Below are positions 1 through 10,801 of a stretch of DNA of 64,000 nt, piece after piece. Positions within the stretch are counted from its first letter, which is position 1, and the number at the start of each line of letters is the position of its first letter. Under the pieces are notes generated by a model that worked only from the letters and a program-made list of their open reading frames with translations, ran no database searches and was not told where the DNA came from. The stretch lies in NCBI RefSeq assembly GCF_037975245.1, contig NC_092575.1, positions 28,357,341-28,421,340 on the forward strand, in the 5' to 3' direction. This stretch comes from Apostichopus japonicus. Lineage: Eukaryota > Echinodermata > Holothuroidea > Aspidochirotida > Stichopodidae. Position numbers and translations under genes: made by a program.

Positions 1-1077
1 TGGCACACTAAGACATCATGGCATATCGTAGATGTGAAATAAAGTTAGTCGGTATATATCCGTTACCTTAGTACTCTTTCTACAGTCTTCTGCAAAACTA
101 GGTACTTTCTCCATGTTACGGAAACGACATGTTTATAATTCGTATTCCTGCAAAAAGTGTTTCCAAGGGAGTTAACGTATAAAAGAAAAGATCGACAAGG
201 TTTCGAATGGTATTTTGAATAATAATAGTTCTATATTCTACAAATAATATGAATAATAAAGGTGAATGGTACAAATAAGTGAATAACGAAGACAGTTAAC
301 TTAAGCCCCAGATAGAAAGAAATAATGTATCTATTAAGACTGGGTCGATACACTCAATGGTGTAGTAGAGCTGGGCCTTTGCGATGATTCAAGATACAGG
401 TTCTTCATCAAAAGGCGCGGCGAGGAATTAATAAGTGATTAAAAGTTCATCCAAGGACAGTTGTACTAGTTATAACAGGATCCACTTCAATTCACTGAAT
501 GGAAGTCAGATATGGTATGGAAAATGGAAAGTCCATTCCGTAGTAGAGGTGAAGATAATTAGATGAAATAAAAGTCACTAAAGACTTGAATATCCTTCAG
601 TCAAAACTTGAACAGATGCACAAAACGTGTTAACAATATGAATAAAACAGGTAACGATATGTTACGGCAAAACAATAAAGAACCGTGATATTGGAACAGG
701 GTCAGGGGCGATGGTTCCCCAACAACAGTATATAAACCTCTGACTGGTTTCAGGATGCGTTATTTGCGTCATCGTCATCAGTAATAATATGCAAGAGGTA
801 AAGCATGCCCATAACACCCTCCTCCCCCCTCCCCTCTCAGCAAAAAAAGTGTGATTTGAAGAAAATGTGGATATTTATCATAAGGTGTCTGGTAGGTAGG
901 GTAATCTACGTAAAACTACTTATAGCTAAAATGAATATATGAATAAGATCATGTTTTCTGGTTCCTTTAAACTCTGGGGAACAAAATAATGACAACATGA
1001 CTTTGAAAAAGTTAACCCTGTTCACAAACTTCAAACTTGATTAAAATTTCAGACTAAGATATCAAGATTTAACACCA
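1..1077. other. Intergenic, no gene seen
   Basis: AT-rich sequence with no recognisable coding exon, RNA gene or repeat with readable ends on either strand. Confidence 0.5.
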
Positions 1078-2836
1078 TCACAGTTCATCCTCCAAATCAT
1101 CTTCCCCTGCATCAACAATCTCAACATCTTCTTGGAAGTTGCTGCAATTTCTATATTTACATAGGTCTGTACACGGTAGTTGTGCATTCATTCAGGAACA
1201 TCTTCCTTTAAGACATTTGCCGACTCTACAGCTACTGCTGACACACTGAAGCAAAACATCTGGGTCAGGTGGCTTCGTCATCCAAGTGATTATAAGGTCA
1301 TCATTTTCAAGTTCCATCCATATCCCTCTGGTGAGAGTGCATCAATCCTTTGCTGCAATGCCCTACTGTGAATAGCAGCCTGGTTGGTGCAGAGCTTAAC
1401 ATGCTGGATCAGAGCATCTTTTGTTGGTGGTAAACTCTGCTCTGAGGAGGAGATGAACAGAACACCTTGTACCATGAAATTGGATATTTTTGAGTCTCAC
1501 ATTTTATGATGGGGTACCAATATAATTACAATTCAGCTAGAAATATGTTGCAAATTACTTTAATAATTTCAATGGAAAGATTAACCTGATATTGCATCTC
1601 AAAGCGTTTAGAGAATTTTTTAATTTTCCTTGGGGGAGGACACCCATATTCCAAAAGTCCTAGATCCACCCCTGAACACTCAATGAACCACACATTGAAG
1701 AGAGTACTTTACCTTTCAAGATCTGTATGTCTTCCTTGTCAAGAATTGTATCTAGTTTCTTCAACATAGAGAGTGGTACCTCACTTCAATGGCAACACGG
1801 TCTTTTCCTCTAAATATTCATAAAATCTGGGCTCATCTTTTTTCCGCTCTGCTGCTTGTCGAAGCAATACTTTAATAAAATGAAATAAAAAAAGCAAATT
1901 GTTTTGCATTTTCTGTTGATCAAAATATAAGTTTGAACAAATAAGAACTAAGACAATTTTATTTATTTACCATGTGATCTGCTCATCTTCTATGGACAAA
2001 CAAAGACACATTCAAATTTTGCAAACCAGTGTCATGCAAAAAAGAATTAAAACAGGCTTTTTTTGACAGTACAGTACATTATCTCTTAATGTTATGGTTT
2101 AAATTATACAATGGTAGATTATATCTGTTACTAATAATAAAGGAGGCAGATACTTGTTCATTTTGGTAAAGCTAGACAGGCTGACCATAAGACCTTGCAA
2201 ACCTAACCTTATTGCACCTTTGTTACACTTATTTTTCTAACTAATATAATATCTCTATCATTCAAATAAAGGGCCACAGTAAGAAAACTATGAAGCCTGT
2301 ATTTAACACTTAGGCTAGTGCCCCAGATGGAGAATTTGAAACAAATTTCCATTCCTACCACCTTATAACAAAACAAATCAGATGACCATGCCACTAATTA
2401 TATTATGTTCAGGTCCAACACTGTGCCCTTTGACTTGGATTCTATCCCTCAAGAGCTACTGATCTTGCATTATGCAACTTCTCTTAACACTTCAACTATG
2501 CCACAGAAGTACAAGTAGAGTCGTGTAGTATGCTTAGGCTTACCTCCATCGAAAGTCTCTGCCTGCTGCAGCTTGTCCTGCACCCGTTTGCAACGCCGAG
2601 TAATGTATTGTTTCTTTTCCCACATATAATAAATTGAACAGGCAATACACCAGAGCTTCTGCTTGGTTTCCTCGATCTTTCCCGTCAATTCTTCGTTTAA
2701 AATCATATGGGGTCTCCTCTGGAATTGTCCGTTTTCTTGCAGCAATGTGCTTGCTATCAATGAACCGCCTGTAACACTTATCGTGGAACTCCATCATACT
2801 ATGCTGTTGAACACACGCTTGATCGTAGTAGGCCAT
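1078..2836 (-). pseudogene. Decayed multi-exon gene with C-terminal cysteine-rich (CXC-type) region
   Basis: Three separated blocks read on the minus strand. The 5' block (2836-2544) starts at an ATG in a strong context, contains EFHDKCYRRFIDSKH, and ends at a GTAAGC donor. A downstream block (1869-1713) has an AG acceptor and a GTAAAG donor and reads ERKKDEPRFYEYLEEKTVLP, but an in-frame TGA forces a frame change before a lysine-rich stretch. The 3' block (about 1475-1078) contains LPPTKDALIQHVKL and SPEGYGWNL, then needs a one-base shift to read ITWMTKPPDPDVLLQC and a CXC-like run of cysteines. That run is broken by a TGA where a Cys codon would be expected, and the block ends in an acidic tail (EDDLEDEL, stop). 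From memory, this order (HxxCYxxF region, TRAALxQH-like motif, then a CXC-like cysteine region) occurs in large dispersed protein families of marine invertebrates, probably transposon-associated. The several frame breaks argue for a pseudogene. The same family in better condition elsewhere in the genome would confirm it. Confidence 0.45.
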
Positions 2837-3060
2837 GGAGTAATCAGTAGTACGGCGATATCACAGTCTCCGCCGCTGAGATTAAGCCAATCTTTAGCGC
2901 AGGAAGTAACTTTAGTCCATCGTTTATTCGTCAGTGCCTTGACTGCTCAAATTTTACAGATTCAATGTGCACTGAGCACTGTAGATTTCCGTGTGTCGGA
3001 GACTGACTAGCGCCCGTGGGAGCCGCCATGTTTGTTGTTTTCTACAAAGATTGCACACAG
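2837..3060. promoter_or_regulatory. Candidate divergent promoter with YY1-type site
   Basis: This GC-richer stretch lies between the start of the minus-strand gene remnant and the plus-strand BACURD gene. It contains GCCGCCATGTT (3022-3032), which fits the YY1 consensus often found just downstream of TATA-less start sites. The role is inferred only from position and motif. Confidence 0.3.
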
Positions 3061-4231
3061 ACCTCATGGCTCATTGGACAATTCATATCACATGGTACAG
3101 ATATCTCACTGGCGGACAACTTTTGAACGTAAAACGGCAGGTTTCTTAACATACGCAATAAAAAATATAGTTCGATCTTTCGAGCGGAATTGCAAAAAAA
3201 CTGCAGGAAAGTACATGGAGAACTTTTGGATCATTAATCTTAGTTAATTTATGTATTCAATGCTGTAGAGAAATTTTAGACCCGCAGTTGCTGGAACGAA
3301 ACAAGCGAATTTCGACCTTCAGCTGATGGCCTATTATATGCTAGGGATCGTACTAACCACAGTGGCCAGCCGTGCGCAACGCATAGGTATACGATTGGCT
3401 GCTGTTTTTGTCAGCGATTATAACTGCTAACTTCAAGCCGATAAAGAAACAAATTGTAGTTCACGATCAAGAAACAGACCAGAGAGAAAGAAAACGTCAC
3501 TTTCTGCGTTCTACAGTAGTTTGAGTAGGATAAAAACTTCGTATACAAAGGATAACATGCTAAATTAAAAACTTCATTAGCTTGCAAATCTTACGCCGGT
3601 AACGGACATACGGCAGTGTGTACCGAATTGACGGTGACGCAAAGGTTTGTTTTGTTTTGATGACAATTCCTATGAATCATTGCTAAATTTAACAAACCGG
3701 TCTATTTGGTACAACTCGTAAAGTCACACCCAAATCACTTACCAAAAAGAGTACAGTAATATAAGCTCCCCTTACGGGCATCAATCCATTTTGCATTACA
3801 CTGGAAGACAGTCACATACTTCATAGAGATTCAGTGCATTAACTTGCCAAAAGAAGGAAAACGCGAGGCAGCATTATTCTCTAACGTTAGGCTACGCCGG
3901 ATACCTGTCACACTCACAGTAAAGTACGTACTGTGCAGTGTACAGTAGGTAAGGCCTAGGTTATTGTTCACATTAAGATCAGGTTGATTGTGCATTATAC
4001 AAATACACAGTAGCTTACTGTATTGTAAATTTGAATATATAGATGCTTCATTTTCTATACCTTCATTGAGGTGGTGTGCACTTAACCTTGTTTTTTTTAT
4101 CTACTGGAAATGGAATTGATTCCCATGCAGCCTATGTCTGAGTGAATCGTACTGTATAACAACTCCCAACAATGTGGTACTGGTAATTTGTGCAACTTAT
4201 TGCAAAATATATTTGGTGTTAAACATGATAT
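3061..4231. other. Upstream region of the BACURD gene, no gene seen
   Basis: No coding exon is recognised here. The stretch probably includes 5' untranslated or first-intron sequence of the BACURD gene, because an AG acceptor at 4578-4581 precedes its ATG. Confidence 0.4.
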
Positions 4232-4241
4232 ATAAATCATC

Positions 4242-4520
4242 AAAGTGGCTATTCTTACGACTAGTTGTAAGAATAATTTCCGACTACGCATGTGCAGTTG
4301 CTATTTTCATGACCAGGAGTACTATTTTTACGACGAGGAGTAACAATAATTTGCGGTTAGGGTAAGGGTTAGGATTGAGGTTTAGGGTTATGTTTAGGGT
4401 TAGGGTTACCCCTACTACATGTGCAGTTGCTTTATTTACTTTACTGCACTTGAATTTGCCTTTGTCGTAAGAATAGTTTATAAATAATTGTTACGACTCG
4501 TCGTAAGAATAGCCACGGCC
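4242..4520. mobile_element. 279-bp MITE with short-palindrome ends and telomere-like core
   Basis: The ends are inverted copies: GTGGCTATTCTTACGAC near 4245 and GTCGTAAGAATAGCCAC ending at 4517. The element is flanked by a perfect 10-bp direct repeat, ATAAATCATC (4232-4241 and 4521-4530), read here as the target-site duplication. Inside each end the TTACGAC/GTCGTAA motif recurs as short palindromes. The core (about 4354-4412) is a degenerate array of TTAGGG-like units. There is no coding capacity. It lies just upstream of the first BACURD coding exon. Confidence 0.8.
4354..4412 (+). repeat. Interstitial telomere-like (TTAGGG)n tract inside a MITE
   Basis: Several TTAGGG and near-TTAGGG units (GGTTAGGGTAAGGGTTAGG, then TTTAGGGTTAGGGTTA) lie in the middle of the MITE at 4242-4520. 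The tract is short and impure, so it is not a chromosome end. Confidence 0.75.
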
Positions 4521-4605
4521 ATAAATCATCTGAGAGAAGTCACATCCTGATATGTGATTTTCTGTTTGGCATGTTAAACAGATTCATCAACTGGAGGAAG
4601 CAAAT

Positions 4606-7600
4606 ATGTCAGCAGAAGCCGGGAGAGAAAATGCTATGAGTCTCCGTACTCCACCCACATCAACAAATACAGGTCAAGCAGCTTCTGTGAAGATAAAAGG
4701 TGCCCCTAGTAAATATGTCAAACTCAATGTTGGAGGAACCTTGTTCTACACTACTATTGGAACTTTGACCAAACTGGACAATATGTTGAGAGCAATGTTC
4801 AGTGGAAGGATGGAGGTTCTGACAGACTCTGAAGGTAAAGTGTGCCCTCAAAACAATTGTTCATATTCCAACATCAACATGTATTCTGAAGGTAAAGTTT
4901 GTCCTCAAAACAATTGTTCATATTCCAACATGTTCTCTGAAGGTAAAGTGTGTCCTCAAAACAATTGTGCATATTCCAACATATATACTGTACATGTACT
5001 CGGAAGGTAAAGTAAGTCCTCCAAACAATTGTTCATATTCCAACATGATCAGTTACAAAATATGATGTCCGTATAATCCTTCAATAGAAATATGTACAGT
5101 AACATGGAAACATTTACATTGTTTGCATATACAGTATGTGAAAATCTCAGATTTAGTCTAAACTGATAGTAATGCAAATCAGACAATTTCTTGTGTAAAG
5201 TAACTGTGGAAACTGCAATTGTATCATAGAGAGTACCTACAGTACTGTAAATCAACATGGTTCGATCAGTTCAGTAACTATCCATTGACCATCAATCAAA
5301 ATGTTCTCGCCATCCTGCTATTGTTAAATAGAACTTTGGCTTTGGGAACTCAACAATGCACTATGTAAATTCGTCCTGTTGACAATTGACCCCAAAGCTC
5401 TTCAGTTTTATTCAAATTTGTGTTTATCATTTCTTCTGCTTAGTACCAAGCCTATCATTGCTCATATTTCTCATTGAAGAAGTTTCTGTTCACCATCATA
5501 ACCTGATAATGAAAGCAAAAGATATCTCAAAATAAAAGAAAGTGACGGAGTAAATCTATAAACCATTTATTTTTTATATAAGTGTACCCATAGTATCCTT
5601 CTGATACACTATAGTAAGACCAAATGTTATGGTCATCTGGGTACATTAATACAAATTAACTGTATGTAAACACCGAACTCTACAACAGGATATTATTGTT
5701 TGAGCAGAAATAAGTCATTTGTTAGACTGAATTGAAGCATAGCTTCACAAGTTGAACACAGTAAACACTAGTAACTTTTACACGAATACTGTACTGTACT
5801 TTCAATTTGATGAAATTGTGTCGTTTTCTATTTTTCACAGTATATTAATTTTCACCCTCATGAGGCATTAATTGACATTCCCATGGAGTTGGTGTTAGGG
5901 GGATTTCTTAACTGTTTTCTCTTGTAAGAATTGTAAAGAATGAGGAGACATTAATGAATACTCTTTGTGCGAACTACAATACAGTACCAGAGATGAACCT
6001 TATGCTGACAGTTAATTACGGCCCCAATTTAGCGACGGCATCTTAGGTCTACTAACAGATGGCAATTGTTTCATTTCTCGTGAGTTCAATTAGCCCTGCC
6101 TCTTCTTTTTGGAAACTACTTTAATCGACAATCTCTAGCTTCATGAAAGTCTAAAAATTTGCATTTTAATTGTAATGAAGTTCTGTCTTGAGTATGTTTG
6201 GTTGATTGCCAGCATGGTTTTTCATTCAATCTCATAATCTTTTGTAGGTTGGATCCTAATTGACCGGAATGGAAAACACTTTGGAACAATTTTAAATTTC
6301 CTGAGAGATGGCAAGTCGATTTTACCTCGTTCCCGCCAAGATCTGGAAGAGCTGCAAGCAGAAGCAAAGTATTACCTGGTCTCAGAGCTGCTTGAAAAAT
6401 GTCAAAAAGCTCTCAAACTGAAGAAAGATGAATTTTTCCCTGTTTGTCGAATTCCAGTCATTACATCACCCAGAGAAGCAAAGCTTTTAGTTGCCAAAAC
6501 GAGAAAGGTAGGGGTCATTAATTATATGGCAGTGAAAGTGATAGGCAATCCTCTGTGATTAATAGCTTTATATTTGTACGTAGTAGGCATGATGTGCTAC
6601 AATAATTAATACTCAATATATGGAATAAATGGCATTTAGACTTTGGACTTAGGAGTTGCCAAAAGTTAATAACAATGCATCTTTATCTTATTGGTTCAAA
6701 TTGCATAGTTTTAAGAAATAAACAAGAAATGGTTGTAATATAAATCATTACAAGTCTTTCTTTTCACCTCGATGTGGCAGATATAATTATAAAATAAACA
6801 GTTTTGGTAACAAATAGTTGAAAGTCAAGAGTGAACGCATTGACTGCTCTTCAGTTATGCAAAATCTTTAGTTAAGGAAACTCTAGTCTGTGGCATTCGG
6901 TGATTGTGGGTGTACTGTACCTTGTGATGAACTTGAATAATGTGCAGTGTAAGACACATGGTCAACTTCCTCAATTTGTTTTATTTTCTACAGCCTTTGG
7001 TGAGACTCTTGTTCAACAGGGCAAACAACAAGTATTCATACACAAGGTAAGCATAATGGAAGAATTTTAATGAAGATTATACTGTATGCTGTCTATGGTG
7101 AAACTAAATGACCAGTGTTCATCTTTATGCAGGAATGGTGCTGGAGGAGTGATGGAGGGTCGCTGAACCAAAGACTTAAAATTGTGAACCTAAGCCTCAG
7201 TCTGCTCAGCAAAAAGATTCAATTTATCACAGCAAAGTATTGAGCGAGAGTTGAGAAAGTTCCTTTATCTATCTGGTTACATTACCTTTTAGACCTGATC
7301 AAGTAGTACAGTAGTCAGCTTTTAAGAATTAATTTGCAAAAATTTGAATATTTGGCTGTTGTCAGAGCAGAATGGAATACTGTAAGAAAGCCTTTGCCTG
7401 TAGAATTGTCTATTGCGATTGCAAATCGAGAGTTTACCAAAGTTAGATGAAATTCAATAAATGTCTTCAACATACTTTGAATGAGGAGGTTTTATCCAAA
7501 TCAAGTCAAACTGCTCTGAATTTGTATGTTGTTTGAGTTGCAGACATTGCATGTGCTCTACAGTACAGTAGGTGTAAACTATATTGAGCTCTACCAATTG

Positions 7601-8733
7601 AGTTCTACTTCATGTGTTCTTTGGTCTCTATCAATGGTTGTTGCTAACATCCAAGACATCGATCAGTTTGTACCTGCTCTTTCATGCTTCAGTGCCTCAG
7701 ATGACAACATTTTGAAAAACATTGAGATGTTTGACAAGCTCTCGTTAAGATTTCATGGAAGGGTCAACTTTGTGAAAGATGTCAGCAGTGGTAACGATGA
7801 GATATGCTGCTGGACGTATTATGGAAGAGGTGTGCAGGTAGCAGAGATCAGCTGTACATCCATTGTCTATACCAGTGAGAAAAAACAGACCAAAGTGAGT
7901 TTTGATTTTGTTTGTTGTTGTAGAGCTCTCAGCACCTGAGAAGTCAAGGGTAAACAGTATATTTTTACACTGTTGCACTGTTTTTATGGCTGTTTTAAGT
8001 GTAGTACAACTGAGTAGATGTAGATATGATGAATCTTTAAGTCCAAGCTTTGGTACTACTACTTTCCTTATTCTGTTGTGCCATCTTAATCACTTCATTG
8101 TTTTAGCATTGAGTACACAGTACAAAATGTTGACACCCACTTGGATCAGAATTGCGACCCACTTGATGAAATGTTCACACTCACTGAGGTTTAGTACTTT
8201 ATATTGAGACCTATCTGTTTATCTCTCTGTAGGTTGAGTTTCCAGAGGCAAGGATACTGGAAGAGACATTGAATGTCTTGCTCTATGAAGAAGTGGAACC
8301 TTTAGTACTTTATATTAAGACCTATCTGTTTGTCTCTCTGTAGGTTGAGTTTCCAGAGGCAAGGATACTGGAAGAGACATTGAATGTCTTGCTCTATGAA
8401 GAAGTGGAACCTTTAGTACTTTATATTAAGACCTATCTGTTTGTCTCTCTGTAGGTTGAGTTTCCAGAGGCAAGGATACTGGAAGAGACATTGAATGTCT
8501 TGCTCTATGAAGAAGTGGAACCTTTAGTACTTTATATTAAGACCTATCTGTTTGTCTCTCTGTAGGTTGAGTTTCCAGAGGCAAGGATACTGGAAGAGAC
8601 ATTGAATGTCTTGCTCTATGAAGAAGTGGAAAGTGAAAGCGACGACTTTGATTTTGACTTTGCTCGTGTGAGGGACAGAGGTTGTTTGTACAGCGATGAC
8701 GAAGATGACCATGGTGCTAAAGTGAAACCATGA
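4606..8733 (+). CDS. KCTD10: BACURD-type BTB/CUL3 adaptor (KCTD10/KCTD13/TNFAIP1 family)
   Basis: Five coding exons: 4606-4834, 6248-6507, 6994-7046, 7693-7894 and 8566-8733. Together they give 912 nt, 303 residues and a TGA stop, close to the roughly 310-330 residues of vertebrate members. All junctions are GT-AG and the phases agree. The BTB/T1 domain starts at about residue 37 ([15 protein letters not shown]) and continues in exon 2 ([14 protein letters not shown]). Exon 3 reads [17 protein letters not shown]; exon 4 has [13 protein letters not shown] and [11 protein letters not shown]; exon 5 begins [19 protein letters not shown]. BACURDs are substrate adaptors of CUL3 ubiquitin ligases; the vertebrate proteins target RhoA and act in cytoskeletal control. 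The C-terminal tail after LLYE is unusually acidic ([11 protein letters not shown]) and not conserved with vertebrates. The ATG lies 24 nt after a probable 5'UTR acceptor (exon start about 4582). The exon 1 donor and exon 5 acceptor are each tandemly repeated. The symbol marks the family; which vertebrate paralogue it matches cannot be said. Confidence 0.93.
4828..5048 (+). repeat. Minisatellite duplicating the exon 1 splice donor of BACURD
   Basis: Four imperfect copies of a 51-64 bp unit start with TCTGAAGGTAAAG at 4828, 4885, 4936 and (as TCGGAAGG) 5000, followed by CCTCAAAACAATTGTTCATA. The first copy holds the end of coding exon 1 (DSEG) and its donor. Copies 2 and 3 begin 57 and 108 nt later, both multiples of three and open throughout, so their donors keep the frame. 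Copy 4 runs into a TAA. Confidence 0.85.
5049..6247 (+). other. BACURD intron 1 remainder
   Basis: AT-rich intron sequence. Apart from the donor minisatellite at its 5' edge, nothing else is recognised. Confidence 0.6.
8206..8633 (+). repeat. Four 111-bp tandem copies of the BACURD last-exon acceptor
   Basis: A 111-bp unit is repeated nearly perfectly, with the acceptor-exon junction CTCTGTAG/GTTGAGTTTCC at 8233, 8344, 8455 and 8566 (first exon base). Each unit holds the polypyrimidine tract, the AG and 22 codons of coding sequence ([14 protein letters not shown] onward). Only the last copy continues into the true C-terminus. Use of an earlier acceptor reads about 14 extra codons and stops at the TAG of the next copy's own acceptor. 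Confidence 0.92.
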
Positions 8734-10611
8734 GAAGCCAGCCAGGAAAGAAGGAGGAGTAGAGCTGGGATATACTGCAGAGACTCACTAGCGGTTGATA
8801 ATCATGGCCCGTTGATGGCTCATCTGATGAGCAGAGAGTTGGCAGGGAAGAAGCCCAAGTATGGACGTTGGTTTTCTGTTTATAGGAAACATTTAAGAAT
8901 ATTTTATAAGAGCAAGATTTTGGCAAACAGAAATAATTTTATATAAAAGTTAAGAAATAGTTTATTTAGATATAGTAAAAGTTGCTTTATGCATGTTCAT
9001 GAAAGAGGTTGTTGCTGTGGTTAACATTAGCGAGTGTACTGTCGTCATCTTGTTGATTTTGACAGTCTACAGGGTTCAACAGTTCCACAGCAATTCCACA
9101 CAGATACTAACCACATAGCTGTTACATAGAACGAGAAGCTAAGGTGGGTTGTAACCATTACATGTAGTAAACCTTCAATTGTGCTACCAGCTGATGAATA
9201 GGCCGCAGTAGCTTCAAGATTTGCATTTGGACTGTGTAGCTTTCATTGACATATATGGCATAAAGCCATAGTTCTCTTAATTCAAACATAAGTCTTAAAA
9301 TGGAGCAATTAGCATCAACAGTACTTCTGAATTTCTGATAGCACACAAAGAAGGAATGGTTTATAGGGCTGACCCTGAACTTAAGTGGTTCTGCACAATA
9401 GACTTGTGTGCCTAATCCCAATCTAGTATTAAAGGACAATATTGGGCACGAAAATAAGTTTGATAGGTTTTAGACTGACATTGAAAACCAATGCTACAGT
9501 ATCAGTGCAGATTGCATTTTTGTATCAACTTCAAGTTTTGAGAGATGCCACTTTAAAGTTTAAAAAATGAAAGTCCCAAACTATATTGTCTAAAACATAG
9601 ACTACAGATTTTGATGTATTAGATCAGTTCCTCAGATGCAACATAAAACTTGGGGGGAAAAGATAAGAATTTTGTGGGCCTAAAATGACATGTTTGCAAT
9701 GTTTTATAAACTTGTAAAGGACAAATTATGTTTAATCTCATGTACATACTCAAGGTTGCTCTGTTCAGCCTGTTGTTTAAATGAATGTTTAAATGAACAT
9801 GTTTTGGTTGAAATAGTAGAACTTTTAAAATGATGTTACTAACAAAATGCCAACACTGTGGAGCCGACATCATCAATAAAGTCTCAAAAGAGATTTTAGC
9901 ATATTTTAAGGTGAATATCTTAAAAACAGGGTTATTTATAAAAATATCACTGGCACTCAAGAATTCATTTTTCTTGGATTATTGCATTCAAGACTGAAAT
10001 TCGGTCTAAAGTCCTTTAAAAGAGATAAAAAGATTTTTTTTTTAAATCTTTGGAAGCTATTGCCAAGTGTTCTGTGATCTTCCTATTTCTGAGAATTTTG
10101 ATTTGGAGGTATGTTATGAGTAATATCAGCATGATTAGTTATCACCATTAATTAGACATGAATCAGTGTATGGTTCATGACCTGTCTACTGTCATGACAT
10201 TCAGACAGACAAATGCAGCATTTTCATTGGGTTAATTATTAATGGACTTTGCTATGTGTTGCATAGCAATATTCATAATTTTCATTCTTCACCAATATTT
10301 TGAGACAGCTGGCCCTCAGTGGTACTGGTATCCTTGGTAACTCAGGTTACTATTATTCGTAAGTTGATTGTGACACGGTGCAGAGACACAACAGGGTAAT
10401 ATCACTCCATTAATGTGTGAAGCATGCAGTTTACTCATTGTACAGTATTTATGTAACTAGTTGCAGTAATGGAATATTGTAGCAAAATGTAAATTGTGAA
10501 AGATAAATTAGAGAGAATGGTCAAATAATGGTTAACTTGCATGTCATGCTTGGATTAAAGTAAACCAGTAGAGAAAGGGTAGTCCTAATCCCCACCCCCC
10601 CCCCTCCCCCA

Positions 10612-10801
10612 ACTAAACAGGCAAGGCAAAGTATATATTTACAAAGTGAAGTCCAGGATAACTCACAGAGTCTGTTATGATCATATACCTTATGCTCATG
10701 ACACTAAACAGGCAAGACAAAGTATATATTTAATATTTACAAAGATAAGTCCAGGATAACTCACATAGTCTGTTATGATCATATCCCTTTTGCTCATGCC
10801 A
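10612..10801 (+). repeat. Two-copy tandem duplication (about 92 bp)
   Basis: ACTAAACAGGCAAGRCAAAG and the following AGTCCAGGATAACTCACA...GTCTGTTATGATCATAT occur twice in a row, with a small insertion in the second copy. Confidence 0.75.

Noticed and set aside
2690-2710. TTTTAAAC as a -1 ribosomal frameshift site on the minus strand
   Set aside because: The open upstream frame would need a +1 shift to reach the downstream frame, the wrong direction for this slippery heptamer; an indel in a decaying gene is simpler.
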